Positions 7,555 to 15,841 of a DNA stretch of 64,000 nt are shown here, one piece after another. Position 1 is the stretch's first letter; every line of letters starts with the position of its first letter. The position numbers and the translations under genes are program-made. The stretch is from assembly GCF_936925435.1 (NCBI RefSeq), contig NZ_CAKZHQ010000048.1, positions 115,464 to 179,463 on the forward strand, written 5' to 3'. This stretch comes from an uncultured Ramlibacter sp. GTDB taxonomy: Bacteria; Pseudomonadota; Gammaproteobacteria; Burkholderiales; Burkholderiaceae_C. A model generated the notes under the pieces. That model was not told the DNA's origin. It worked only from the letters and a program-made list of their open reading frames with translations, and ran no database searches.

Positions 7555-8715
7555 TTACTTGCCGTAATCGGACACCACCACCCATTTGCCGTCCTTGATC
7601 TGGGACAGGCGCGACTGGTCATTGCCCAGGCGCTTGGTGGCGGTGTAGTTGCTCTTGGGGCTGCCGAACATGTCCGGCTGGAAGGTCATGTTGTCCATGG
7701 CCTTGACGAAGCTGTCGGTCGTCAGGGTGGGGCCGGCCTTCTGGGCAGCCTGGATGAACTGGTCGATGATGAGGTAGCCGTAGGCCGAAAACACCGTCGG
7801 GTCTTCATTGAACTTGGTCTTGTACTTGTTCGCCCAGAAGCGGATCGGTTGCGAGGCCTCGTCCAGGTAGGGGTGCTGCACCGTCATGGCGCCGTACAGG
7901 CCGTCCATGGCCTTGCCACCCAGCTTGTGGATCAGGTCGGTGTAGACCGCGCTGGAGCCGTAGAACAGCGGGTTGAAGCCGGTCTTGCGCGACTCGGCGA
8001 TGGTGCCTATGGTCTCGCGGATGATGGTGCCCAGCACCACCAGCTCGCAGCCCGAGGCCTTCATCTTCGCCACCTGCGAGGAGAAGTCGGTCGCGCCGCG
8101 CTTGTAGCTGGTCTTCTCGGCGTAGTCCATGCCGATGGATTTGAGGCCGGCCTCGCCGCCGCGCAGCACTTCCAGGCCGAAGTCGTCGTCCTGGTAGATC
8201 ACGCAGACCTTCTTGAGGTTCTTCTCCTTGACCATCTTGGGGATGCCCTGGCGCATCTGGTCGTAGTAGGTGGCGGCAAACGAGTATTTGAGCTTGTGCA
8301 GCGGCTCGTACATCTCGCGTGCGGCGGTGATGGGGAAGAAGTTCACCACGTTCTTGTCGAACTGCACCGGCATGGAAGCCATGTTCTGGGCCGTGCCCAG
8401 GTGGCCGGCGACGATGAAGACCTTGTCGGAGTTGACCAGTTTTTGCGCGGCCAGAACCGCCTTCTTCGGGTCGTAGCCGTCGTCCTCGGCCACCAGCTTG
8501 AGCTTGCGGCCGTGGACGCTGCCCTGCTCGTTGAGCTCGTCGATGCGCAGCAGCATGCCGTTGCGCGCCTGCTTGCCGTAGCCGGCCAGCGGGCCCGACA
8601 TGTCCAGGATGGTGCCGATCAGGATCTCGTTCTTGCTCACGCCCTGCTGCTGCGCGCCAGCCAGGGTGGACGCCAGGGCCAGCGTGGCCAGAGCGAGGGT
8701 GGACTTCAACTTCAT
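7555..8715 (-). CDS. ABC transporter substrate-binding protein, branched-chain amino acid type (copy 2)
   Basis: A 386-residue LivK-like periplasmic protein with signal peptide 'LKSTLALATLALASTLAGAQQ' shortened at its cleavage end. The mature sequence is nearly the same as copy 1, including 'YKRGATDFSSQVAKMK' and 'RETIGTIAESRKTGFNP'. It lies 29 bases after the acyl-CoA ligase and belongs to the livHMGF-ligase operon. The ATG at 8715 follows a GGAG. Differences between the copies concentrate in the signal peptide and scattered positions. One stretch of about 70 bases is identical in DNA (6641-6711 versus 7968-8038), which suggests recent duplication or gene conversion. Confidence 0.92.
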   Translation of the reverse strand: MKLKSTLALATLALASTLAGAQQQGVSKNEILIGTILDMSGPLAGYGKQARNGMLLRIDELNEQGSVHGRKLKLVAEDDGYDPKKAVLAAQKLVNSDKVFIVAGHLGTAQNMASMPVQFDKNVVNFFPITAAREMYEPLHKLKYSFAATYYDQMRQGIPKMVKEKNLKKVCVIYQDDDFGLEVLRGGEAGLKSIGMDYAEKTSYKRGATDFSSQVAKMKASGCELVVLGTIIRETIGTIAESRKTGFNPLFYGSSAVYTDLIHKLGGKAMDGLYGAMTVQHPYLDEASQPIRFWANKYKTKFNEDPTVFSAYGYLIIDQFIQAAQKAGPTLTTDSFVKAMDNMTFQPDMFGSPKSNYTATKRLGNDQSRLSQIKDGKWVVVSDYGK

Positions 8716-8744
8716 CAACTGTCTCCTAGGGGTGAAAGGGCTGT

Positions 8745-10601
8745 CTAGCGGTACATCGCATCGATTTGCGGCGCGTACTTGGTCTGCACCAGCTTGCGCT
8801 TGAGCTTCATGGTCGGTGTCAGCTCCTCGTCCTCGGCCGACAGCTGGGTGTCGAGCAGGAAGAACTTCTTGATCTGCTCGACCCGGGCGAACTTGCGGTT
8901 GACGCGGTCGATCTCGGCCTGGATCAGCTCCTGCACTTCGGCGGCGCGCGTCAGGCTGGCGTAGTTGGAGAAGGGCACGTCACTGTCCTGCGCAAACTTC
9001 TCCACGTTCTCCTGGTCGATCATGATGATCACTGTCAGGTAGGGCAGCTTGTCGCCGATCACCACCGCGTCCGTCACGTAGGGGCTGAACTTGAGCTCGT
9101 TCTCCAGCTCGCTGGGCGTGATGTTCTTGCCGCCGGCCGTGATGATGATGTCCTTCATGCGGTCGGTGATGCGGAAGAACCCCTCCTCATCGACCAGGCC
9201 GACGTCGCCTGTGTGCAGCCAGCCGTCGGCGTCGATGGTCTCGGCCGTCTTTTCCGGCTGGTTGAGGTAACCCATGAAGACGTTGGCGCCGCGCACCAGG
9301 ATCTCGCCGGTGGCCGGGTCGAGCCGCACCTCGTTGTAGCTGGCGGCCGGCCCGATCGAGCCGGGTTTGATGCGGCTGGCCGGCACGCCGGTGGCGGCGC
9401 CGCAGGACTCGGTCATGCCCCAGACCTCCAGCATGGGCACGCCCAGCGCCAGGTACCACTTGACCAGCTCCGGTGAGATCGGCGCGGCGCCGGTCACCAG
9501 GAAGCGGGCGCGGTGAATGCCGATCAGCTTGCGCACATTGTTCAGGGCCAGCCAGCGCGCCAGGCTGAACTTGAACTTGAGCGCACCGTCCACGCTCTGG
9601 CCGGCCAGCACCTTGTCGGCGATCTGCGTGCCCACACCGATAGCCCAGGCATAGGCGGCCTGCTGCAGCGGGCTGGCCTCCTTCAGGGTGATCATCACGC
9701 CGGAATAGAACTTCTCCCACACGCGCGGCACGGCGGTGAACACCGTGGGCGCGATCTCGCGCACGTTCTCCGGAACCGTCTCGGGGTTCTCGACGAAGTT
9801 GAGGATGGCGCCGGTGTAGAGCGCGTGGTACTCGCCGCCCAGGCGCTCGGCGATGTGGCACAGCGGCAAAAAGCACATGCGCTCGTCCTGCGCGGTCTGT
9901 GCCACCAGGGTGTTGTAGCCGCGCACGGTATAGACCAGGCCGCGGTGGCTGTGCATCGCGCCCTTGGGCTTGCCGGTGGTGCCCGAGGTGTAGACCAGGA
10001 TGGCCAGCTCTTCGGGGCGACAGGCTTGCACCCGCTGCTCGAGCTCGCCGGGGTGGATGGCCATGCGCGCGCGGCCCAGGGCGCGCAGCGCGTCCAGGCT
10101 CATCACGCCGGGATCGTTCAGCTCGCGCAGACCCTCCATGTCGAAGACCACGATCTTGCCAAGGCCGCCGAGCTGGGCGCGCACCTCCAGCGCCTTGTCC
10201 AGTTGCTCGTCGTCTTCCACGAAGAGGATGGAGCTGCCCGAGTCTTCGCACAGGTACTGCACCTGGGAGGCGGCATCGGTGGGATAGATGCCGTTGGACA
10301 CGCCGCCGCAGGACAGCACGGCCAGGTCGCTGAGAACCCATTCGACGATGGTGTTGGACAGGATGGAGGCGGTGTGGCCCGGCTGGAAACCCAGGGCCAG
10401 CAAGCCGGCGGCGATCTCGCGCACGGCGTCACCGGTCTGCGTCCAGCTCCAGCTGCGCCAGATGCCCAGCTTCTTCTGGCGCATCCAGACCTGGCTGCCG
10501 CGCTGCGCCACGCCGTTCCAGAACATGGCGGGGATGGTGTCACCCTCGAGCACCACGCGGGTCTCGGGCTGGATGTGGGTCAGGTCCCAGAGATTGCTCA
10601 T
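8745..10601 (-). CDS. AMP-forming acyl-CoA synthetase (long-chain/FadD15-like)
   Basis: A 618-residue ANL-superfamily ligase that activates a carboxylic acid to its CoA thioester via an acyl-adenylate. The P-loop-like motif 'YTSGTTGKPKGAMHSHRG' lies near residue 205, 'EVWGMTESCGAATG' holds the adenylate-binding motif, 'LHTGDVG' is the conserved Asp region, and 'TPTMKLKRK' carries the catalytic Lys near the C-terminus. Length and motifs match the long-chain type. It starts four bases after the livF stop with a GGAG ribosome site. In this context it probably activates the acid imported by the liv-type transporter, as in many Burkholderiales loci for aromatic or aliphatic acids; this is an inference. 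Confidence 0.9.
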   Translation of the reverse strand: MSNLWDLTHIQPETRVVLEGDTIPAMFWNGVAQRGSQVWMRQKKLGIWRSWSWTQTGDAVREIAAGLLALGFQPGHTASILSNTIVEWVLSDLAVLSCGGVSNGIYPTDAASQVQYLCEDSGSSILFVEDDEQLDKALEVRAQLGGLGKIVVFDMEGLRELNDPGVMSLDALRALGRARMAIHPGELEQRVQACRPEELAILVYTSGTTGKPKGAMHSHRGLVYTVRGYNTLVAQTAQDERMCFLPLCHIAERLGGEYHALYTGAILNFVENPETVPENVREIAPTVFTAVPRVWEKFYSGVMITLKEASPLQQAAYAWAIGVGTQIADKVLAGQSVDGALKFKFSLARWLALNNVRKLIGIHRARFLVTGAAPISPELVKWYLALGVPMLEVWGMTESCGAATGVPASRIKPGSIGPAASYNEVRLDPATGEILVRGANVFMGYLNQPEKTAETIDADGWLHTGDVGLVDEEGFFRITDRMKDIIITAGGKNITPSELENELKFSPYVTDAVVIGDKLPYLTVIIMIDQENVEKFAQDSDVPFSNYASLTRAAEVQELIQAEIDRVNRKFARVEQIKKFFLLDTQLSAEDEELTPTMKLKRKLVQTKYAPQIDAMYR

Positions 10602-10605
10602 CTTG

Positions 10606-11403
10606 TCATCTCCAGTTCTTTTTCTTCTTCCACCTGCGTTCGCCGCGCACACCGGCTTCCTTCATGCCCAGGTAGAACTCCTTGATGTCGTCCTTCTCGC
10701 GCAGACGGGCGCAGGTGTCTTCCATGACGATGCGGCCGTTCTCCAGCACGTAGCCATAGTCCGATGCGTTCAGGGCCATGTTGGCGTTCTGCTCGACCAG
10801 CAAGATGGTGGTGCCGCGCTCGCGGTTGATGCGCACCACGATCTCGAAGATCTCGCGCGTGAGCTTGGGTGACAGGCCCAGGCTGGGCTCGTCCAGCAGG
10901 ATCAGGTCGGGCGAGGCCATGATGGCGCGTGAGATGGCCAGCATCTGCTGCTGGCCACCCGACAGCAGGCCGGCGTCCTGCTCGGCGCGCTCGCGCAGGA
11001 TGGGGAAGTAGCTGTAGACCGCCTCCATGTCGTGCGCCACGCCATCGCGGTCGCGGCGCGTGTAGGCGCCCATCAACAGGTTGTCGCGCACCGACAGCAG
11101 GGGAAAGACCTCGCGCCCCTCGGGCACATGCGACAGGCCTTGCTGCACGATGTGGGCCGGGTCGCGCGCGGTGATGGCCTCGCCCTTGAACTCGATGCTT
11201 CCCTTGCGCGGGTCGATGATGCCGGAGATCGTCTTCAAGATTGTCGTCTTGCCGGCGCCGTTGGAGCCCAGCACGGTGGCGATCTCGCCGCGGCGCACCT
11301 GCAGGCTGACGCCACGGATGGCCTTGATCGGGCCGTAGGCCGACTCGACGTTGGACAGCTTGAGCACCGGCTGGTCGCTCACCGGAGGTGGAGAAAGGCT
11401 CAT
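10606..11403 (-). CDS. livF: ABC transporter ATP-binding protein LivF-type
   Basis: A 265-residue cytoplasmic ATPase of a branched-chain-amino-acid-type importer. Walker A is 'LGSNGAGKTTILKTI', the signature is 'LLSGGQQQMLAISRAIMA', and Walker B is 'LILLDEPSLGLSP'. LivF proteins are about 235 residues. This one carries an extra N-terminal decapeptide and a basic C-terminal tail (RRWKKKK). The ATG at 11403 overlaps the livG stop as ATGA, so translation is coupled. Substrate specificity is unknown, so the liv name indicates family only. Confidence 0.9.
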   Translation of the reverse strand: MSLSPPPVSDQPVLKLSNVESAYGPIKAIRGVSLQVRRGEIATVLGSNGAGKTTILKTISGIIDPRKGSIEFKGEAITARDPAHIVQQGLSHVPEGREVFPLLSVRDNLLMGAYTRRDRDGVAHDMEAVYSYFPILRERAEQDAGLLSGGQQQMLAISRAIMASPDLILLDEPSLGLSPKLTREIFEIVVRINRERGTTILLVEQNANMALNASDYGYVLENGRIVMEDTCARLREKDDIKEFYLGMKEAGVRGERRWKKKKNWR

Positions 11404-12200
11404 GCGGCCTCCCTGCGCAGCGCGGAGACGTCGTCGATCGAGCCCAGGTAGGCCTCGACCACGCCGGGATCGGCCTGCACCTCGCGCGGTGTGCCCATGG
11501 CCAGCATCTCGCCCTGGTTCATTGCCAGCACCCGGTCGGACACCTTGGACACCAGGCTCATGTCGTGCTCCACCATCAGCACGGTAACGCCCAGCTCGTG
11601 CTGGATGTCCTGGATCCAGAAGGCCATGTCCTCGGTCTCTTCCACGTTCAGGCCGGAGGAGGGCTCGTCCAGCAGCAGCAGCCTGGGCTCGGTGCACAGT
11701 GCGCGCGCCAGCTCGACCACCTTGCGCACGCCGTAGGGCAGGCCGGCGACCAGGGCGTCGCGATGGTGCTGCAGGTCCAGGAAGTCGATCACTTCCTCCA
11801 CCTTCTCGCGCGCCGCGATCTCGGCGGCGCGCACCTTGCCGGTGAAGAACATCTCGCTCCACAGGCCCGGGCTGTGGTGCGTGTGGCGCCCGATCAGCAG
11901 GTTGTGCAGCACGGTGGCGTGCTCGAACAGCTCGATGTTCTGGAAGGTGCGGGCGATGCCCAGCGAGGCGATCCTGTGCGGCGGCTGCGCCGTCAGCAGC
12001 TTGCCGTCGAACTCGATGCTGCCGGTGGTGGGCGCGTAGATGCGGCTGATCAGGTTGAACACCGTGGTCTTGCCAGCGCCGTTGGGCCCGATCAGGGTGA
12101 AGACCTCGCCGCGCTTGACGTCAAAGCTGACGTTGTTGACCGCCAGCACGCCGCCGAAGCGCACGCTGATGTTTTTTGCTGAAAGAAGAACTTCAGTCAT
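11400..12200 (-). CDS. livG: ABC transporter ATP-binding protein LivG-type
   Basis: A 266-residue ATPase partner of LivF. Walker A is 'IGPNGAGKTTVFNLI', the LivG-specific 'GIARTFQNIELF' is present, followed by the signature-equivalent 'LPYGVRKVVELARAL' and Walker B 'LLLLDEPSSGLN'. The 'LPYG' signature in place of LSGG is normal for LivG proteins. The C-terminal 'GTPREVQADPGVVEAYLG' is the family's terminal motif. It is separated from livM by 111 bases that contain a REP-like repeat, the only sizeable gap in the operon, and is coupled to livF by an ATGA overlap. Confidence 0.92.
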   Translation of the reverse strand: MTEVLLSAKNISVRFGGVLAVNNVSFDVKRGEVFTLIGPNGAGKTTVFNLISRIYAPTTGSIEFDGKLLTAQPPHRIASLGIARTFQNIELFEHATVLHNLLIGRHTHHSPGLWSEMFFTGKVRAAEIAAREKVEEVIDFLDLQHHRDALVAGLPYGVRKVVELARALCTEPRLLLLDEPSSGLNVEETEDMAFWIQDIQHELGVTVLMVEHDMSLVSKVSDRVLAMNQGEMLAMGTPREVQADPGVVEAYLGSIDDVSALRREAA

Positions 12201-12238
12201 TGGAATGTCCAGGAAGTCGTGCCTTCACGTGGGCAACC

Positions 12239-12313
12239 GCGGATCCGGCTTTGCCGGGCCGCTGGTTGCGCCCCCTTGAGGGGGAGGCGCCGCAGGCGCT
12301 TCGGGGGTGGGTC
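12239..12313 (-). repeat. REP-like intergenic element, copy 1 (inside the liv operon)
   Basis: GC-rich element with nested hairpin potential. It runs GGATCCGGCTTTGCCGG, then GCTGGTTGCGCCC, then a G-run, then GGCGCCGCAGGCGCTTCGGGGG. The reverse complement of 39419-39500 matches it over about 70 bases with few differences. It lies between livM and livG. I recall similar elements as common in Comamonadaceae genomes. Confidence 0.75.
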
Positions 12314-13388
12314 ATTTCAATCTGTCCGACTTCTGAAACGACTTCTGCCGCTTGAACAGGCCTATGCGGTAGAACGGGAACAGCTGGAAATAGGTCCGCA
12401 CCTTCAGCCAGCGGCCGTACAGACCCAGCGGCTCGAACAGCACGAAGGCGATCAGCACCAGGCCGTAGACCAGGCCTTGCAGGCCCGGCGCCTGGCCGAT
12501 GGCCGCTGGCAGCCAGTCCTTGGACAGGGCGATCAGCTGCGGCATGGAGATCAGGAAGATGGCGCCCAGGAAGGCGCCGTGCACCGAGCCCAGGCCGCCG
12601 ATCACCACCATCAGCAGCAGATCCACCGACTGCAGGATGTTGAACTGGTCGGGCGAGATGAACGACAGCTTGTGCGCATAGAGCGCGCCGCCGATGCCGG
12701 CCAGCGCCGCCGACAAGGCGAACGACAGGGTCTTGTAGCGCGCCAGGTGGATGCCCATGCTCTGCGCCGAGATTTCAGAGTCGCGGATGGCGACGAAGGC
12801 GCGGCCGGTGGGCGAGCGCAGCAGGTTGAGGATGGCCAGCGTCGAGACCACGGCGATCAGCAGACACAGGAAGTAGAACTCCTCACCCGAGCTGAGCTTC
12901 CAGCCGAACATCTGCGGCGCCTTGACATGGATGCCGGCGTTGCCGCCGGTGACCGACTCCCAACGCGCCAGAACCTCCTCGACGATGAAGCCAAAGGACA
13001 GGGTGGCGATGCCCAGGTAGATGCCTTTGACACGCAGCGCTGGCAGGCCGACGATGATGCCCACCGCCGCCGACAGCAGGCCGGCCAGGGCCAGGGCGAT
13101 GGGAAAGGGCAGTCCCATGTTGGTCAGCACCGCCTGGGTGTAGGCGCCCACGCCCAGGAAGGCCGCGTGGCCCAGCGAGAACAGGCCGGTGAAGCCGGCC
13201 AGCAGCATCAGGCCCAGGCCGACGATGGCGTAGATCAGCACGAAGGTCAGCTGGGCCAGCCAGTACTCGGCGAACAGCCAGGGCGCGGCCAGCAGCAGCA
13301 GGCCCAGCAGGCTGTACCAGAAGACATGGCCACCATGCTTGGCCAGCTTGATGTCCTGGCCGTAGTCGGTCTTGAAGATAAAACGCAT
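12312..13388 (-). CDS. livM: ABC transporter permease LivM-type
   Basis: A 358-residue inner-membrane permease with about nine hydrophobic segments. The family core reads 'FVLIYAIVGLGLMLLAGFTGLFSLGHAAFLGVGAY' split over TM2-TM3, and 'VKGIYLGIATLSFGFIVEEV' is the conserved loop region. 'IRDSEISAQSMGI' is the EAA-like coupling segment that docks the ATPases. A positively charged C-terminal tail follows. It starts six bases after livH. The neighbouring livG is 111 bases downstream across a repeat, so relative expression of permeases and ATPases could be tuned there; that is an inference. Confidence 0.92.
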   Translation of the reverse strand: MRFIFKTDYGQDIKLAKHGGHVFWYSLLGLLLLAAPWLFAEYWLAQLTFVLIYAIVGLGLMLLAGFTGLFSLGHAAFLGVGAYTQAVLTNMGLPFPIALALAGLLSAAVGIIVGLPALRVKGIYLGIATLSFGFIVEEVLARWESVTGGNAGIHVKAPQMFGWKLSSGEEFYFLCLLIAVVSTLAILNLLRSPTGRAFVAIRDSEISAQSMGIHLARYKTLSFALSAALAGIGGALYAHKLSFISPDQFNILQSVDLLLMVVIGGLGSVHGAFLGAIFLISMPQLIALSKDWLPAAIGQAPGLQGLVYGLVLIAFVLFEPLGLYGRWLKVRTYFQLFPFYRIGLFKRQKSFQKSDRLK

Positions 13389-13394
13389 GGCGGC

Positions 13395-14291
13395 CTAAAC
13401 CTTCTTCCTGAGTTTTTCGCCAAAGAGGCCGTTCGGTTTGACCATCAGCATGACCAGCACCACGATGTAGGCCGCTGTGTCCTTGAAGCCCTGCGGCAGG
13501 TAAAAGCCCGAGAGCGACTCCACCACGCCGATCACCAGGCCGCCGACGATGGCGCCGGGCAGGCTGCCGAAGCCGCCGACCACGGCCGCCGGAAAGGCCT
13601 TCAGGCCGATGAAGCCCATGTTGGCGTGGACGAAGGTGATGGGCGCCAGCAGCAGGCCGGCCACCGCGGCCACCGCGGCGGCCAGGCCCCAGACCAGGCC
13701 GTTGAGGCGCTTGACCGGGATGCCCATGTAGTAGGCCGCCAGCTGGTTTTGCGAGGCGGCCTGCATGGCAATGCCCACCTTGCTGTAGCGAAACACCGTG
13801 AACAGAAGTGCGCACAGCACGGCGGTGGCGGCGATCACCGCCATCTGTTCGACGTTGAGCACCAGGCCGCCCTGGCCCGCAGCGTCGCCGCCGAGGTTCC
13901 AGACCATGTCCTTATAGGGCACGGGCAGGGTGTGGGTCTCGGTGCCGATGGCCGGGATCATGGTGATCAGGCCGCGTGCCACATAGCCGATGCCGATGGT
14001 CAGCATGACGATGGAAAAGGCCGGCTGGCCCAGGATGGGGCGGATGACGATGCGTTCGAGCAGCACGCCGAACAACGCCATCGCGGCGATCGCGCTGGCC
14101 ACCGCCACCCAGTAGGGAAAGCCCAGCATGGTCATGGCCGCCAGGCCGCAGAACGCACCCAGCATCATCAGCTCGCCCTGGGCGAAGCTGACGGTCTCGG
14201 TGGCCTTGTAGATGAGCACGAAGCCCAGCGCAATCAGCCCGTAGATGCATCCCTGCGAGACGCCGCTGATCAGCAGTTGAAGGAATTGCAA
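13395..14291 (-). CDS. livH: ABC transporter permease LivH-type
   Basis: A 298-residue inner-membrane permease, first gene of the operon. 'LLISGVSQGCIYGLIALGFVLIYKATETVSFAQGELMMLGAF'-type N-terminal segments are hallmark LivH, and 'AASQNQLAAYYMGIPVKRLN' is the coupling loop. The start codon is TTG at 14291, preceded by GGAG with a six-base gap; no ATG fits. A TATAAC (14321-14326, minus strand) may be the -10 of the operon promoter, although no good -35 is visible. It is divergent from the crotonase gene. Confidence 0.9.
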   Translation of the reverse strand: MQFLQLLISGVSQGCIYGLIALGFVLIYKATETVSFAQGELMMLGAFCGLAAMTMLGFPYWVAVASAIAAMALFGVLLERIVIRPILGQPAFSIVMLTIGIGYVARGLITMIPAIGTETHTLPVPYKDMVWNLGGDAAGQGGLVLNVEQMAVIAATAVLCALLFTVFRYSKVGIAMQAASQNQLAAYYMGIPVKRLNGLVWGLAAAVAAVAGLLLAPITFVHANMGFIGLKAFPAAVVGGFGSLPGAIVGGLVIGVVESLSGFYLPQGFKDTAAYIVVLVMLMVKPNGLFGEKLRKKV

Positions 14292-14371
14292 GCCGGCTCC
14301 AGATTTTTTCTTGTGGCCCGGTTATAGCGGCGCAGGGCCCTGCGCCTGTACAGGGTTGGCCCGCATTCGGG

Positions 14372-14387
14372 TGTAATCCCTTGCATG
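14372..14387 (+). promoter_or_regulatory. -10-like element directly before the crotonase gene
   Basis: TGTAAT at 14372-14377, seven bases, then the ATG at 14385. No Shine-Dalgarno is present. This is consistent with a leaderless transcript. Confidence 0.35.
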
Positions 14388-15182
14388 AATCCAGCCGTGC
14401 AGATTGAACGTGCCGGACCAGTCACCGTGGTGACACTGGACCGGCCCGAGGTGCGCAACGCGGTGGACGCCGTCACCGCGCGGGCGCTCTACCAGGCCTT
14501 CGTCGACTTCGATGCCGACCCCCAGGCCCGTGTCGCCGTGTTCCATGGCGCCAACGGCCACTTCTGCGCCGGCTGGGACCTGCAGGCCGGCGCCAGGCTG
14601 GCGCAGCAGGGCAGCGACGGCATGCTGGCTGACCTGGACTTTGCGTCCGATGACACGCAGCCCGCCGGACCCATGGGGCCGTCCCGCCTGCTGCTGTCCA
14701 AGCCTGTGGTGGCCGCCGTCAGCGGCGCCGCCGTGGCCGGCGGCATGGAGCTGGCCCTGTGGTGCGACATGCGGGTGATGGAGGAGGACGCCTACTTTGG
14801 CGTGTACTGCCGGCGCTTTGGCGTGCCGCTGATCGACGGCGGCACCGTGCGGCTGCCGCGCCTGGTGGGCATGGGCCATGCGATGGACCTGATCCTGACC
14901 GGTCGCAAGGTCGAATCTGGTGAGGCGCTGACCATGGGCCTGGCCAACCGCGTCGTGCCCTCTGGCGGGGCACGCGAGGCCGCCATCGCGCTGGCCCAGC
15001 AACTGGCGGCCTTTCCCCAGGCCACCATGCTGGCCGACCGCATGAGCGCGTACCGGCAATGGGAGCTGCCGCTGGCGCAGGCCCTGCATGCGGAATGGGA
15101 AGGCGGCAAGCAGCGCATCGCCGATGGCGTTCAGGGGGCGGAGCGCTTTGCCGCCGGCGCCGGCCGCCACGGCCGCTTTTGA
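14385..15182 (+). CDS. Enoyl-CoA hydratase/isomerase family protein (crotonase)
   Basis: A 265-residue crotonase-fold enzyme acting on an acyl-CoA. The oxyanion-hole segments are 'NGHFCAGWDL' and 'SGAAVAGGMELALWCDMRV'. 'FGVYCRRFGVPLIDGGTVRL' covers the catalytic region, where classical hydratases have two Glu. Here the second position is Asp-Gly-Gly, as in the subgroup whose exact reaction is often unassigned. It is divergent from livH with 93 bases between starts. The setting, between a ligase-containing transporter operon and other CoA enzymes, suggests beta-oxidation-like catabolism. Hydratase, isomerase or hydrolase activity cannot be decided. Confidence 0.85.
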   Translation: MNPAVQIERAGPVTVVTLDRPEVRNAVDAVTARALYQAFVDFDADPQARVAVFHGANGHFCAGWDLQAGARLAQQGSDGMLADLDFASDDTQPAGPMGPSRLLLSKPVVAAVSGAAVAGGMELALWCDMRVMEEDAYFGVYCRRFGVPLIDGGTVRLPRLVGMGHAMDLILTGRKVESGEALTMGLANRVVPSGGAREAAIALAQQLAAFPQATMLADRMSAYRQWELPLAQALHAEWEGGKQRIADGVQGAERFAAGAGRHGRF

Positions 15183-15244
15183 TCCGGCCCCGCCATTTTT
15201 TGATGGGAAATCGGCCTCTAGCTCCCGGGAAATCTGCCTGAGGC

Positions 15245-15261
15245 GCTATTGAATTTGTAGC
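15245..15261 (+). repeat. 17-nt AT-rich near-palindrome, copy A
   Basis: GCTATTGAATTTGTAGC, in the short gap between the convergent crotonase and thioesterase genes. It is preceded by an AT-rich stretch from about 15196 that may belong to a longer version of the element. See copies B to E. Confidence 0.6.
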
Positions 15262-15264
15262 GTT

Positions 15265-15735
15265 TCAATGCCGCGGCAGGGGCCGCGGCTGGCCGGCCTC
15301 GTCGATGGCCACATAGGTCAGGCGCGCCTCGGTGACCTTGATGTACTGGCCCTGCGAGCGGAAGCGCTCGGCGAAGACCTCGACCTGCACGGTGACGGAG
15401 GTGCGGCCGATGCGGGTGACCTCGGCATAGAAAGACAGGATGTCGCCGACGCGCACCGGCTGCTTGAAGATGAATTCGTTGACGGCCACCGTGGCCATGC
15501 GGCCCTCGGCATAGCGCGCCGGGATCACCGAACCGGCCAGGTCGACCTGGGCCATGACCCAGCCGCCGAAGATGTCGCCGTTGGCGTTGCAGTCGGCCGG
15601 CATGGGGATGACCTTGAGCACCAGTTCCTTGTGGGTCGGCAACTGCACTGCCGGCCCGGTGGCAGGCAAGGGGTTGCTGGCGATCGCGCCATCGGCGGTG
15701 ACAGTGGCGCGAGGCGGGAGGGAATCGGTGGACAT
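15265..15735 (-). CDS. Acyl-CoA thioesterase, hotdog fold (YciA-like)
   Basis: A 156-residue hotdog-fold hydrolase of acyl-CoA thioesters. 'KVIPMPADCNANGDIFGGWVMAQVDLAGS' contains the conserved N-x-x-G-D-x-F-G-G-W signature with the catalytic Asp. 'VNEFIFKQPVRVGDILSFYAEV' and 'IYV'-type strands follow as in YciA/BACH proteins. The first 30 residues are variable. The ATG follows a GGAG nine bases upstream. It is divergent from the IclR regulator (106 bases). A role in recycling CoA from stalled intermediates is typical; the chain length preferred is unknown. Confidence 0.88.
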   Translation of the reverse strand: MSTDSLPPRATVTADGAIASNPLPATGPAVQLPTHKELVLKVIPMPADCNANGDIFGGWVMAQVDLAGSVIPARYAEGRMATVAVNEFIFKQPVRVGDILSFYAEVTRIGRTSVTVQVEVFAERFRSQGQYIKVTEARLTYVAIDEAGQPRPLPRH

Positions 15736-15841
15736 GGGCGCAATCTCCGGGAGCTCAATGGCGGCGATTGTCGCCCATGGGCCGCGGCGCGGTGCCTAGA
15801 ATGGGCACTGTCCCAACCTCACGCGCTACGCGGGCTTCCCT

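Noticed and set aside
12219..14327. A 702-codon open frame on the plus strand antisense to livM-livH
   Set aside because: Gln/His/Gly-rich translation typical of the antisense of GC-rich membrane protein genes; the minus strand encodes clear LivM and LivH.
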